Shown here piece after piece: positions 18,203-29,508 of a stretch of 64,000 nucleotides of DNA. Made by a program: the position numbers and the translations under genes. The first letter of the stretch is position 1. Each line of letters opens with the position of its first letter. This DNA is from Comamonadaceae bacterium (GTDB lineage Bacteria > Pseudomonadota > Gammaproteobacteria > Burkholderiales > Burkholderiaceae_C). Under the pieces are notes generated by a model. It was given only the letters and a program-made list of their open reading frames with translations. It was not told where the DNA came from and made no database searches. The stretch covers positions 62,001 through 126,000 of the forward strand of contig CANGME010000007.1 in the NCBI GenBank assembly GCA_947455145.1, in the 5' to 3' direction.

Positions 18203-18697
18203 ATGGGACTTCGGTTTATGGAACACATTTTGATCCTCACGCACGACCCCGAGGCCACGCGTGACTGGTTTTGCGACAACCTGGGGTTTCGCAGTGGCTA
18301 CCACCCTGAATTTGGTTTTCCCGTGTTCTGGCTCTACATCGGCGAGCAAGACGTGGTGCATATCGGCAAGGCGCGCCACTCCACGCACCAAGACACTTAC
18401 CTTAAAACGCCCAGCGACAAAGAGGGCCATGACTACTCCGCCGCAGGCGCGCTGGGCTCGGGGCGTATTGACCATGTTTGCTTCAACTGCGACGGCATCA
18501 CCGAATTTGTCGAACGTCTCACCCGTAACGGCATCGAGTTCAACGAGCGCAAGGCGCACAACTCTGACCTCTACCAGCTCTTCATGCGCGAGCCCATCAA
18601 CGGCATCAAGGTGGAGCTGAATTTCACCGCCGAAGAAGCGGTGCGTGCTGGACGCGTGGCCAGCTGGACCAGCACCGGGGAACAAGCGGCCAAGTAA
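18203..18697 (+). CDS. VOC-family (glyoxalase-like) protein
   Basis: A 164-residue vicinal-oxygen-chelate protein. It begins with MGLRFMEHILILTHDPEATRDWF, a typical first beta-alpha-beta unit, and has GRIDHVCFNCDGI at the start of the second half, where the family's second metal-binding His sits, and IKVELNF at the end. An AAGAAAGG site is eight bases before the ATG at 18203; an in-frame GTG three codons upstream would bury that site. It may be an isomerase, epimerase, lyase or dioxygenase-like enzyme. It opens the plus-strand cluster with the quinone oxidoreductase and TRAP genes. Confidence 0.87.
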   Translation: MGLRFMEHILILTHDPEATRDWFCDNLGFRSGYHPEFGFPVFWLYIGEQDVVHIGKARHSTHQDTYLKTPSDKEGHDYSAAGALGSGRIDHVCFNCDGITEFVERLTRNGIEFNERKAHNSDLYQLFMREPINGIKVELNFTAEEAVRAGRVASWTSTGEQAAK

Positions 18698-18769
18698 CTT
18701 CGTCTCGACATTTTTTCTGACATCTCAAGTCTTTTTTTAACCCTCACCCTTGAAAGTAACGCTCCCATC

Positions 18770-19747
18770 ATGCAAGCCAAAGCAGTTCGAATCCAAGCCC
18801 ACGGCGGCGCTGAAGTCATCGCCCTTGAAACCATTGATATCGCCGCCCCAGGCCCCGGTGAGGTGCTGATCCGCCAGACCGCCATTGGTCTGAATTTCCA
18901 GGACATCTACCACCGCTCAGGCCTGTACCCGCTGCCCATGCCTGCCTTCCTAGGAACTGAGGCCGCGGGTGTGGTGGAGCAAGTGGGCGCGGGCGTAAGC
19001 ACGCTCAAGGTCGGCGACCGTGTTTGCTACGCCGGGGGCGCACCCGGCTCCTGCGCCACCTACCGCGTGTACCCAGCCGCACGACTGGTCAAAACGCCCG
19101 ACGGCATCAGTGACGAGCTGGCTGCTGCGGTACTACTTAAAGGCATGACGGCTGAGTATTTGCTCAACCGCTGCTACGCCGTCAAACCAGGCGAGCCGGT
19201 GCTGTTTCACGCTGCCGCCGGGGGCGTTGGCCTGCTGGCGGGGCAGTGGGGCAAGCACCTGGGTGCGCGCATGATTGGCGTGGCCGCCGGACCTGCCAAA
19301 GTGGCATTGGCGCTGGCCAACGGCTATGCCGAGTGCATTGACCGAACGTCTGAAGATGTGGTGGCGCGTGTGAAAGCGCTGACGGGTGGCGCGGGCGTGC
19401 CAGTCGTCTATGACTCGGTGGGCAAGAGCAGTTTTGAGCAGTCACTCAACGCCTTGGCACCGCGTGGCCTGTTCGTTTCTTTTGGCACCACCACGGGCGC
19501 ACCACCCCCAGTGGAAGCGGGAACGCTGCAAAAAATGGGGTCACTCTATTTCACCCGACCCACGCTGGTGACCTACACCGCCAAGCCTGAAGAACTGCAA
19601 GCTTCGGCCAAGGCCGTGTTCGACCTGATTTTGAAGGGCGTGTTACAAGTTTCCATCAACCAGCGTTATGCGCTGGACGACATCGCTCAGGCGCACCGTG
19701 ATCTGGAGTCAGGCCGCACCACGGGCTCCACCATCATCACCCCATAA
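18770..19747 (+). CDS. NADPH:quinone oxidoreductase, zinc-free MDR family
   Basis: A 325-residue medium-chain reductase of the QOR group. It carries the MQAKAVRIQAHGG N-terminus, the NFQDIYHRSGLYPLPMPAFLGTE segment and a nucleotide-binding loop A-A-A-G-G-V-G at about residues 147-153. The catalytic zinc ligands of alcohol dehydrogenases are absent. It probably reduces a quinone or enone with NADPH. It lies 72 bases after the VOC gene and 47 bases before the TRAP receptor gene, so it may serve the same pathway. Confidence 0.92.
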   Translation: MQAKAVRIQAHGGAEVIALETIDIAAPGPGEVLIRQTAIGLNFQDIYHRSGLYPLPMPAFLGTEAAGVVEQVGAGVSTLKVGDRVCYAGGAPGSCATYRVYPAARLVKTPDGISDELAAAVLLKGMTAEYLLNRCYAVKPGEPVLFHAAAGGVGLLAGQWGKHLGARMIGVAAGPAKVALALANGYAECIDRTSEDVVARVKALTGGAGVPVVYDSVGKSSFEQSLNALAPRGLFVSFGTTTGAPPPVEAGTLQKMGSLYFTRPTLVTYTAKPEELQASAKAVFDLILKGVLQVSINQRYALDDIAQAHRDLESGRTTGSTIITP

Positions 19748-19794
19748 GCCCCATCTGTTTGTTTTTCTTTCCCTAAAACCCCGAGGAGATACAT

Positions 19795-20865
19795 ATGTTC
19801 AAACCCGTCAAAACTCTTGTTGCAATGGCCGTAGCCGTGATCGGCCTGTCAGCGCAAATCGCCAACGCTGAAGACATCAAGCTGCGCATTGCCTCAGGCC
19901 ATGCCACGGCCAACACCTATGTGGCACTGATGCAAAGTTTTTTTGCGCCTGAGGTCACCAAGCGTGTGGCCGCACGCACCAAGCACAAGGTTGACTTTAT
20001 TGAAGGCTACGGCGGCTCCATGGTCAAGACGGCTGACACGCTGGAAGGCGTGCAGTCCGGCATTGTTGACATTGGCGGCTACAACTTCGGTTTTGAGCCC
20101 AGCAACCTGCCCGTTCACTCTTTCATGGCCGCCTTGCCCTTTGGCACCATGAGCCCCGTGATGAGCGTTAAAATTGCCCGTGCCGTGTACGACAAAGTGC
20201 CCTACATGACCAAGGTGCTGGAGGACAAATACAACCAGAAACTCATCGGTCTGATCAGTGATACCGGCTACAACCTGGGCACCACGTTTGAATGGAACAA
20301 CGTATCAGACCTCAAAGGCCGCAAGATCGCAGGCGCGGGCCTGAACCTCAAGTGGCTGGAATTTGCCGGGGCCACGCCCGTGCAGTCAGCCCTGCCAGAG
20401 GCCTACACCTCCATGCAAACCGGCGTATACAACGGGTGGATCATGTTCCCCTCGGGCTGGGTCAACTTCAAGCTGACCGAGGTGGCCAAGTACTACACCG
20501 AGGTTGGCTTCGGTGCGCTCACCTGGCACGGCCTGACCATGAACAAGTCGCGGTTTAACCGGCTGCCCAAAGAAGTGCAAGACATCATCGTTGAAGTGGG
20601 CCGCGAGTACGAAGCACTGACCGGCACGGTGAACGAAGAAAACTACCCCAAACAAATGGCCGAATTGACGCGCGTGGGCGCCGTGGTCAAAAAGGTGCCG
20701 GACTCGGTTCGTCTGGAGTGGGCCAAATCGCTCACCAACTGGCCGCAACAGCGCGCAGATGAGTTGGACAAGATGGGGCTGCCAGGCTCTCAAGTGATGA
20801 AGCTGGCGATGGATGAGGCCGAGAAGCTGGGCTACAAGTGGCCCGTGCGCTACCCGATCAAATAA
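19795..20865 (+). CDS. dctP: TRAP transporter substrate-binding protein (DctP family)
   Basis: A 356-residue periplasmic receptor for a secondary TRAP transporter, with a signal peptide ending QIANAE. The central GRKIAGAGLNLKWLEFAGA strand-loop contains the region where DctP proteins place their carboxylate-binding Arg, but here the motif reads G-R-K-I-A. The following ALPEAYTSMQTGVYNGW segment is characteristic. A strong AGGAGAT site precedes the ATG. Small and large permease genes follow after a 107-base gap that contains a perfect palindrome. The ligand is probably an organic acid. Confidence 0.92.
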   Translation: MFKPVKTLVAMAVAVIGLSAQIANAEDIKLRIASGHATANTYVALMQSFFAPEVTKRVAARTKHKVDFIEGYGGSMVKTADTLEGVQSGIVDIGGYNFGFEPSNLPVHSFMAALPFGTMSPVMSVKIARAVYDKVPYMTKVLEDKYNQKLIGLISDTGYNLGTTFEWNNVSDLKGRKIAGAGLNLKWLEFAGATPVQSALPEAYTSMQTGVYNGWIMFPSGWVNFKLTEVAKYYTEVGFGALTWHGLTMNKSRFNRLPKEVQDIIVEVGREYEALTGTVNEENYPKQMAELTRVGAVVKKVPDSVRLEWAKSLTNWPQQRADELDKMGLPGSQVMKLAMDEAEKLGYKWPVRYPIK

Positions 20866-20894
20866 GCCCCTTTTCGACCGACTAACACCGTCAC

Positions 20895-20928
20895 CCTGAG
20901 CTTGTCGAAACGTTTCGACAAGCTCAGG
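20895..20928. repeat. 34-bp perfect palindrome between dctP and dctQ
   Basis: CCTGAGCTTGTCGAAAC is followed directly by its exact reverse complement, 17 bases per arm with no loop. It is the most symmetrical of four related elements in the window (the others are at 24208, 34800 and 48977). Transcribed, it would form a stable hairpin between the receptor and permease genes. It lacks a following T-run, so a role in mRNA stability is more likely than termination. Confidence 0.85.
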
Positions 20929-20972
20929 ACGGACGGATTTTTTCAGCTCAAACGAATTTTTCAGGATTCATC

Positions 20973-21491
20973 ATGCTGACCAAGCTCAATGACTTCATCA
21001 CGCGCGCCTTCATGTACGTGGCCGCGTTCCTCGCCTTTGGGCTGTGCTTTTTGGTGGTGGCCGATGTGCTGGGCCGAGTGCTGCTCAACACCCCGATCAA
21101 AGGGACGCCGGAAATCGTCTCCACCTCCATCGTGATGATCTGCTTTTTGCAAGCGGGCTACGCCATCCGATCCGGCGGCATGCTGCATGTGGACGCCTTC
21201 GTCACCAAGCTGCCGCCCAGTGTGCAGTCGTGGATGACGACCATCGGCGCGTTGCTGGGCGCAATTTTGTTTGGCTTCCTTTGCTGGGGCAGCCTGGAGC
21301 CCGCCGTGCACGCCTGGATGTCGAACGAATTTGAAGGCGAAGGTGCGCTGCGCGTGCCCGCCTGGCCCACTCGCTTTGTGATGGTGTTGGGCACGGGTCT
21401 GGCGGCCACCAGCTATTTGCTGCTGATGGCTGAGAACGCCAAGTTGGCGCTGACGGGCAAACCGCCCGAAGGTGCAGGCGTGTCGCACTGA
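20973..21491 (+). CDS. dctQ: TRAP transporter small permease (DctQ family)
   Basis: A 172-residue inner-membrane protein with four predicted membrane spans, at about residues 12-34, 45-65, 85-105 and 130-150. The VVADVLGRVLLNTPIKGTPEIV segment is the family signature. It forms the transporter with the DctM homologue 13 bases downstream. A long hydrophilic loop (SNEFEGEGALRVPAWPTRF) precedes the last span. Confidence 0.92.
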   Translation: MLTKLNDFITRAFMYVAAFLAFGLCFLVVADVLGRVLLNTPIKGTPEIVSTSIVMICFLQAGYAIRSGGMLHVDAFVTKLPPSVQSWMTTIGALLGAILFGFLCWGSLEPAVHAWMSNEFEGEGALRVPAWPTRFVMVLGTGLAATSYLLLMAENAKLALTGKPPEGAGVSH

Positions 21492-21504
21492 TAAGGAATA
21501 AAAA

Positions 21505-22868
21505 ATGTTCAATCCCATCGACATGATCATCCTGGTCGGCGTTTTGCTGACCTTGGTTTTTTGCGGCTTTCACATCGCTGTCTCACTCGGCCTGACCAGC
21601 TTGCTGGGCATCTACCTCATCAATGGCGACATGGAGATGGTGCAGCGCTTTAGCGCGGGCACTGCGTATGAGGCGCTGCGGGACTACGTCTTCGCTGTCA
21701 TTCCACTGTTCATGCTGATGGGGGAATTTCTAGCCAAGTGTGGTGCGGCGCGTGACCTGTTCACGCTCATCAATCGCCTGACCAAATGGGTGCCTGGTCG
21801 CCTGGGTGTGGCCACGGTGCTGGCCAACGCGGTGTTTGCTTTTGTCACCGGTGTGTCCATCGCCGCTGCGGCAGCGTTCTCCAAAATTGCCCATCCTGAG
21901 ATGCGCCGTTTTGGCTACGAACGCAAGTTCTCGCTGGGCTGCATTGCGGGCAGCGCTTGCTTAGGCATGCTGATCCCACCTTCGGTGCTGATGATTGTGT
22001 GGGGTGTGCTGACCGAACTGGCCATTGGCAAACTGTTTATCGCGGGCATCATCCCCGGCTTGCTGGTGGTGTCGCTCTACATTGGCTACATCATTTGGGT
22101 GGCCAAGGTTCACCCTGAGCGCGTGGGTGAAGGCGACAACTTACCGACCGAGCAACTGGCCGCCCGCAATGCCAACGACCTGGAAGAACAAGCCTCGCTG
22201 ACCACCATTTTGTGGAGCACGCTAGGCATCATTACGCTGGTGTTTTTAGTGTTGGGCGGTATCTGGCTGGGGGCCTTCACCCCGACGGAGGGTGCGGGCG
22301 TCGGGGCCACGCTGGCTTTGATTTTGGCCTTGTTGCGCGGCATGCGCGGCAAAGAAATGGTGGAGGTGATTTTGTCGGTGGGCAAGACATCAGCGCCGCT
22401 CTTGTTGCTGCTGGTCACGGCGCAGCTCTACTCACGTGTGCTGGCCACCACCGGCATCACCGGTGCTGCTAAAGAGTTTTTCTTGAGCTCCGGCTTATCG
22501 CCCTATGTCATCCTGACGCTGATGGTGCTGGTTTGGTTTATCTTGGGTTGCATCATCGACTCGATCTCCATCATCTTGCTCACCGTGCCGGTGTTCGCCC
22601 CGGTGGCAGTGGCAGTGGGTTTCGACCCGATTGCCTTCGCTATTTTGGGTATTTTGGCGATTGAGACTGGCCTGCTGACACCGCCTTTTGGCATTTTGGT
22701 CTTCACGGTGAAAGCGGCGGTGACGGACGAAAAGAATCTATCGGTCAGTGAAATTTTCTCAGGCTCGGTGGCCTACTGGATCGCCTTGCTAACCGCCATC
22801 ATCGTGATTGCCGTCTTCCCCAAAATCGCCACTTGGCTGCCCAGTTTGGGCAACACCCTCGTACCTTG

Positions 22869-22869
<1 letters not shown>
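21505..22869 (+). CDS. dctM: TRAP transporter large permease (DctM family)
   Basis: A 454-residue inner-membrane protein with about twelve to thirteen hydrophobic spans, the channel subunit of the TRAP system. It has the conserved VTGVSIAAAAAFSKIAHPEM and LGMLIPPSVLMIVWG segments and the late FILGCIIDSISIILLTVPVF motif. A TAAGGAAT site precedes the ATG. The stop overlaps the next start in a TGATG, so it is translationally coupled to the acetoacetyl-CoA synthetase-like ligase. Confidence 0.94.
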
Positions 22870-26513
<3,644 letters not shown>

Positions 26514-26514
<1 letters not shown>

Positions 26515-27074
26515 TGGCCCTCAAATCCACCATCTTCAAAGCCAGTCTGCAAATTGCGGACATTGACCACGGCTACTACGCCGACCACAGCCTGACGCTG
26601 GCACGGCACCCGAGCGAAACTGACGAACGCATGATGGTGCGACTGGTGGCATTGGCGTTCAACGCCTACAAGTTGCAAAGCGTGTGCGGCGGTGATGGCA
26701 CGCTGGCCTTTGGCGCGGGTCTGTCTGACCCGGACGAACCGGACGTTTGGCTGCGTGACTTCACGGGCCTGACCCGCATGTGGATCGAGGTCGGCCAGCC
26801 CGAGGACAAGCCTCTGCTCAAGGCCTGCGGACGTGCTGACGAGGTGCTGTTGTACTGCTTTGCCCACTCATCCGAGGTATGGTGGCGCGGGATGGAGGCC
26901 AAACTTGCGCGGCCCAAAAACCTCAGTGTTTACCGCGTGCCGACCGAAGCTTCACAAGCCCTGGGCGCACTGGCGCAGCGCAATATGCAGTTGCAAGCGA
27001 CGATACAAGAGGGCGTGTTGATGCTGGGTGATGGTCAGCGCAACGTGGATATTGAGCCAGTACGCTGGAAGTGA
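26514..27074 (+). CDS. yaeQ: YaeQ family protein
   Basis: A 186-residue protein recognised by the YaeQ N-terminus (MALKSTIFKASLQIADIDHGYY) and the DHSLTLARHPSETDERMMVRL segment. The family has a PD-(D/E)XK nuclease-like fold (the S-D-P-D-E-P-D-V-W segment carries acidic residues), but its cellular role is unclear; early reports linked it to suppression of an RfaH defect. It overlaps the purB stop by one base (TGATG), so the two are co-translated. Confidence 0.93.
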
Positions 27075-27078
27075 TGCG

Positions 27079-27495
27079 TCACTCGCTTGGCTTTTCTTTC
27101 GCCCGCTCCGCATAGCGATTAAAACGCCAAGCATCTCCATGCAGCGTGATGCGACGCCAGACTTGGCGCTTTTCAGCTGGGCGCAGCGCAGGCCAGTGCT
27201 GCACTTCTTCAAAGCTACGTCCACAACCTTTGCAGGTCTCATCGCCCTGGCTGGTGGAGCAGATGGCGATGCAGGGCGTGTCCATGGTGCTCTCGTACCA
27301 AGTCATCCAGGCTTGCAGCGCCTTGGTCGGAAAAGTGAACTCATCAGCCTCGCTCTCATGGTAGTAAATCATGAGGGCATAGACCTCCGCCAACGCGCGG
27401 ATTTCCGGTGCCAGGGTTACGCCGTCGGGTGAGGGTTTGCGCTCGCGCCAGTAGTTGATGGCAGCTTCGATGTCAGTGATGTGGATGCCGGCCAT
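27079..27495 (-). CDS. DUF3717-DUF1289 fusion protein
   Basis: A 138-residue protein that joins two small domains of unknown function. The N-terminal half (IHITDIEAAINYWRERKPS and on to about residue 60) matches DUF3717. The C-terminal half (about 68-115) matches DUF1289, a zinc-ribbon-like module with cysteines in CIAICSTSQGDETCKGCG followed by the R-x-F-x-E-x-x-x-W pattern. The start at 27495 is chosen because the recognisable domain begins there. It is convergent with yaeQ, four bases apart. No function is assigned. Confidence 0.78.
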   Translation of the reverse strand: MAGIHITDIEAAINYWRERKPSPDGVTLAPEIRALAEVYALMIYYHESEADEFTFPTKALQAWMTWYESTMDTPCIAICSTSQGDETCKGCGRSFEEVQHWPALRPAEKRQVWRRITLHGDAWRFNRYAERAKEKPSE

Positions 27496-27618
27496 GGGAG
27501 TGTTTCTTGTGGGCATTGATGATAGCGCGCAGGCCTGCATGCGATCACTCGCCTTTGCAGAAAGAAGGCTGCAAAAAAAAGTTTGCACTGCTGCTAAAAG
27601 CGTGATCTAATTCTTTCA

Positions 27619-27773
27619 CGAAGGGGAGTAGCTCCCGCTCGTTGCAGCTAGGGAAGTGTCAAAAACGACATTGTTGCAGCGGGTATCAGCAAGTCGTCAT
27701 TACGAAGTAGTTAATAAATACTTCCGGCTTGTTGGGCAATTTCAGCATTTCACCATGCCGAGCAAGACCTTCG
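27619..27773 (+). promoter_or_regulatory. yybP-ykoY (manganese) riboswitch aptamer
   Basis: The 390 bases before the TerC gene contain the conserved core of the yybP-ykoY motif. AAGGGGAGTAGC lies at 27621-27632 and the 3' signature GAGCAAGACCTTCG at 27760-27773. The outer helix P1 is exact: CGAAGG (27619-27624) pairs with CCTTCG (27768-27773). In proteobacteria this aptamer binds Mn2+ and raises expression of TerC/MntP-type exporters, which fits the gene that follows. The remainder of the intergenic stretch, 27496-27618, shows nothing further. Confidence 0.88.
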
Positions 27774-27835
27774 ATTGGAGCCTGTTACAGGTTTCGTCGA
27801 AGCGTGTCTATGGTCTTTTTTGACCGCATCTTTTT
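27768..27835 (+). promoter_or_regulatory. Riboswitch expression platform with anti-P1 hairpin and T-run
   Basis: The 3' strand of P1 (CCTTCGA, 27768-27774) can instead pair with TCGAAG at 27797-27802, enclosing an inner CCTG-TTA-CAGG hairpin. The two pairings exclude each other, as expected for a ligand-controlled switch. Just downstream, GGTC-TTTTTT-GACC followed within a few bases by seven T residues resembles a weak intrinsic terminator. Whether control is by termination or translation cannot be decided by eye. Confidence 0.5.
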
Positions 27836-27884
27836 TTGACGAAATCTGTCCAGGTTGTTGATCGTTACAACTCGGAGTTTTGTC

Positions 27885-28592
27885 ATGGAATTTTTATCTA
27901 CTGCGTGGTGGTCCGCTCTCATGGCCATCATCCTCATTGACTTGGTGCTGGCTGGCGACAATGCCATTGTGATTGCGCTGGCGGCGCGAAGTTTGCCGCC
28001 TAAGCTGAGGCAAAAAGCCATTGTCTGGGGCACTGTCGGGGCCATTCTCGTTCGCTCGGTCATGACCGTGGGCGTGGTCTGGCTGCTCAAGATCCCGGGC
28101 TTGATGTTGGTTGGTGGTTTGGGGCTGCTTTGGATTGCCTACAAACTACTCAACGACACGCATAACGACGAGCACCAAGGCCCTGTGGTCGGCACCTTTT
28201 GGGGTGCCATGAAAACCATCATCGTCGCAGATGCACTGATGGGTGTGGACAACGTGCTTGGGGTCGCCGGGGCGGCGCATGGCTCTTTTGACCTCGTCAT
28301 CATTGGCCTGCTGATCAGCGTACCTATCGTCGTGTTCGGCAGCTCACTGGTGCTCAAACTGGTCGAGCGCTTCCCCCTCATCATCAAGCTGGGGGCCGCC
28401 GTATTGGCCTTTACAGCCGCCAAGATGATTGTGAGCGAGCCGCTGCTTGACGACGTGTTTGACCCACCCGCGCTGCTCAACACCGCTGCACGTTGGTTCA
28501 CCTATGCCGCCGCTGTGGCGGGCGTACTGGCCGCTGGCTGGTGGAGCGCCCATCGGCACAGCCAGAAAGGAGGCTCCGGTCAAGCTGCCTGA
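27885..28592 (+). CDS. TerC-family metal exporter (YjbE-like)
   Basis: A 245-residue inner-membrane protein with about seven hydrophobic spans. It contains the family's acidic motifs inside membrane helices: LIDLVLAGDNAIVIALAAR near the start and ADALMGVDNVLGVAGAA in the middle, whose Asp/Asn residues are thought to bind a divalent metal. A GGAG site precedes the ATG at 27885. The upstream manganese riboswitch makes Mn2+ export, or metallation of exported proteins, the likely role. Confidence 0.92.
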   Translation: MEFLSTAWWSALMAIILIDLVLAGDNAIVIALAARSLPPKLRQKAIVWGTVGAILVRSVMTVGVVWLLKIPGLMLVGGLGLLWIAYKLLNDTHNDEHQGPVVGTFWGAMKTIIVADALMGVDNVLGVAGAAHGSFDLVIIGLLISVPIVVFGSSLVLKLVERFPLIIKLGAAVLAFTAAKMIVSEPLLDDVFDPPALLNTAARWFTYAAAVAGVLAAGWWSAHRHSQKGGSGQAA

Positions 28593-28644
28593 CCCGCCTC
28601 GTCAAAGCATTTTGTTTTCTTTCATTCACGACAAGGAGTTCATC

Positions 28645-29106
28645 ATGGAAAAAATCATTGTTTACCTGGACGATCCAGACTATTCGCTGCAACAACTGGC
28701 ACCGATGAAAAACCGCACGGCAGGCCCAGCGGAACACGCTACGCACTGGATTTTGGTGGCCTGCGCACCCCATTTGACGAGACATGCAAGCCAATGGATA
28801 TCACCTTCAGCCGTCAATAGCTGGCGCGCCAAATGGGCGGAAACCTTATTTGCCGGGTTGGTGACAAAGCTACAAACCCAAGGTGATAAGGTGACGACCC
28901 TGCTTGCGCATGGTGATTTGGTGGCTCTAACACGGCAGCTACAGACCGAACATGGCGTGGCCCACGTCATGGACGCACGGCGTCCCAAGTTTGGACAGGA
29001 TTTGTCGCCCCTGACCGCCGATCAGCCCACAGAGAACCCCTCTAAATGGGCCTTACCAGCGGCTGTAACCGGCATGGGAGCTGTGCTGATGTTGGCCTCA
29101 GAGTAA
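28645..29106 (+). CDS. Uncharacterised protein with C-terminal hydrophobic segment
   Basis: A 153-residue protein that is not recognised. It starts at 28645 behind a perfect AAGGAG site; the longer open frame overlaps the TerC gene and is discarded. It begins MEKIIVYLDDPDYSLQQLAP, then has a beta-alpha pattern reminiscent of universal stress proteins (VYLDD at the start, THWILVACAP, KVTTLLAHGDLVAL). The C-terminal 20 residues (WALPAAVTGMGAVLMLASE) could be a membrane anchor. It follows the TerC gene by 52 bases and may share its riboswitch control. Confidence 0.75.
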   Translation: MEKIIVYLDDPDYSLQQLAPMKNRTAGPAEHATHWILVACAPHLTRHASQWISPSAVNSWRAKWAETLFAGLVTKLQTQGDKVTTLLAHGDLVALTRQLQTEHGVAHVMDARRPKFGQDLSPLTADQPTENPSKWALPAAVTGMGAVLMLASE

Positions 29107-29121
29107 GCAAAATTGGGGCTT

Positions 29122-29163
29122 GAGTTTCATGGTGGAGTGCTATGCTTATCCACCATGAAACTC
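29122..29163 (+). repeat. 14-bp perfect inverted repeat over a start codon
   Basis: GAGTTTCATGGTGG (29122-29135) is followed, after 14 bases, by its exact reverse complement CCACCATGAAACTC (29150-29163). The right arm contains the ATG (29155) and first three codons of the holin-like gene. In mRNA this would hide the start codon in a 14-bp stem. No other Shine-Dalgarno sequence is obvious at this start. Confidence 0.85.
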
Positions 29164-29508
29164 ATCATCAAATGGCTACTTTGTGCCACTGCCTTGTTGG
29201 CCGTCGCTCAGATTTACAGCGGTGTGGTTGTGACCAGCTATGCCGTGGCGCTGAGTGCGGCCTTGGTCATTGGCTTGTTCAACATCTTTTTGCGCCCGCT
29301 GCTGATTGTGCTGACCCTGCCCGTGACGGTGCTCACGCTGGGGCTGTTTCTGTTCGTCATCAACGCTCTGCTGTTCTGGGCCGCCGCTCATATGCTCAAC
29401 GGCTTTGAGGTGCAGGGCTTTGTCGCCGCATTGCTGGGGTCGTTGATTTACTCAGCCCTATGCCTGGTGATTGACTCAGCGCTGGAGCGACTGTTCTCGA
29501 AGCCTTAG
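29155..29508 (+). CDS. Phage-holin-4-family membrane protein
   Basis: A 117-residue integral membrane protein with four hydrophobic spans. It contains the FNIFLRPLLIVLTLPVTVLTLGLF segment typical of the family named after mycobacteriophage holins (Phage_holin_4_2). Chromosomal copies such as this one are common housekeeping membrane proteins of unknown role, not lysis genes. The start at 29155 is within a perfect inverted repeat. Its last 33 bases overlap the end of the convergent protease gene. Confidence 0.87.
   Translation: MKLIIKWLLCATALLAVAQIYSGVVVTSYAVALSAALVIGLFNIFLRPLLIVLTLPVTVLTLGLFLFVINALLFWAAAHMLNGFEVQGFVAALLGSLIYSALCLVIDSALERLFSKP

Noticed and set aside
28447-28644. N-terminal extension of the 153-residue protein overlapping the TerC gene
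   Set aside because: The extension is out of frame within terC; the AAGGAG site clearly sets the start at 28645.
29155-29508. Prophage remnant suggested by the holin-family name
   Set aside because: No other phage gene is nearby, and this membrane family is widespread on chromosomes.
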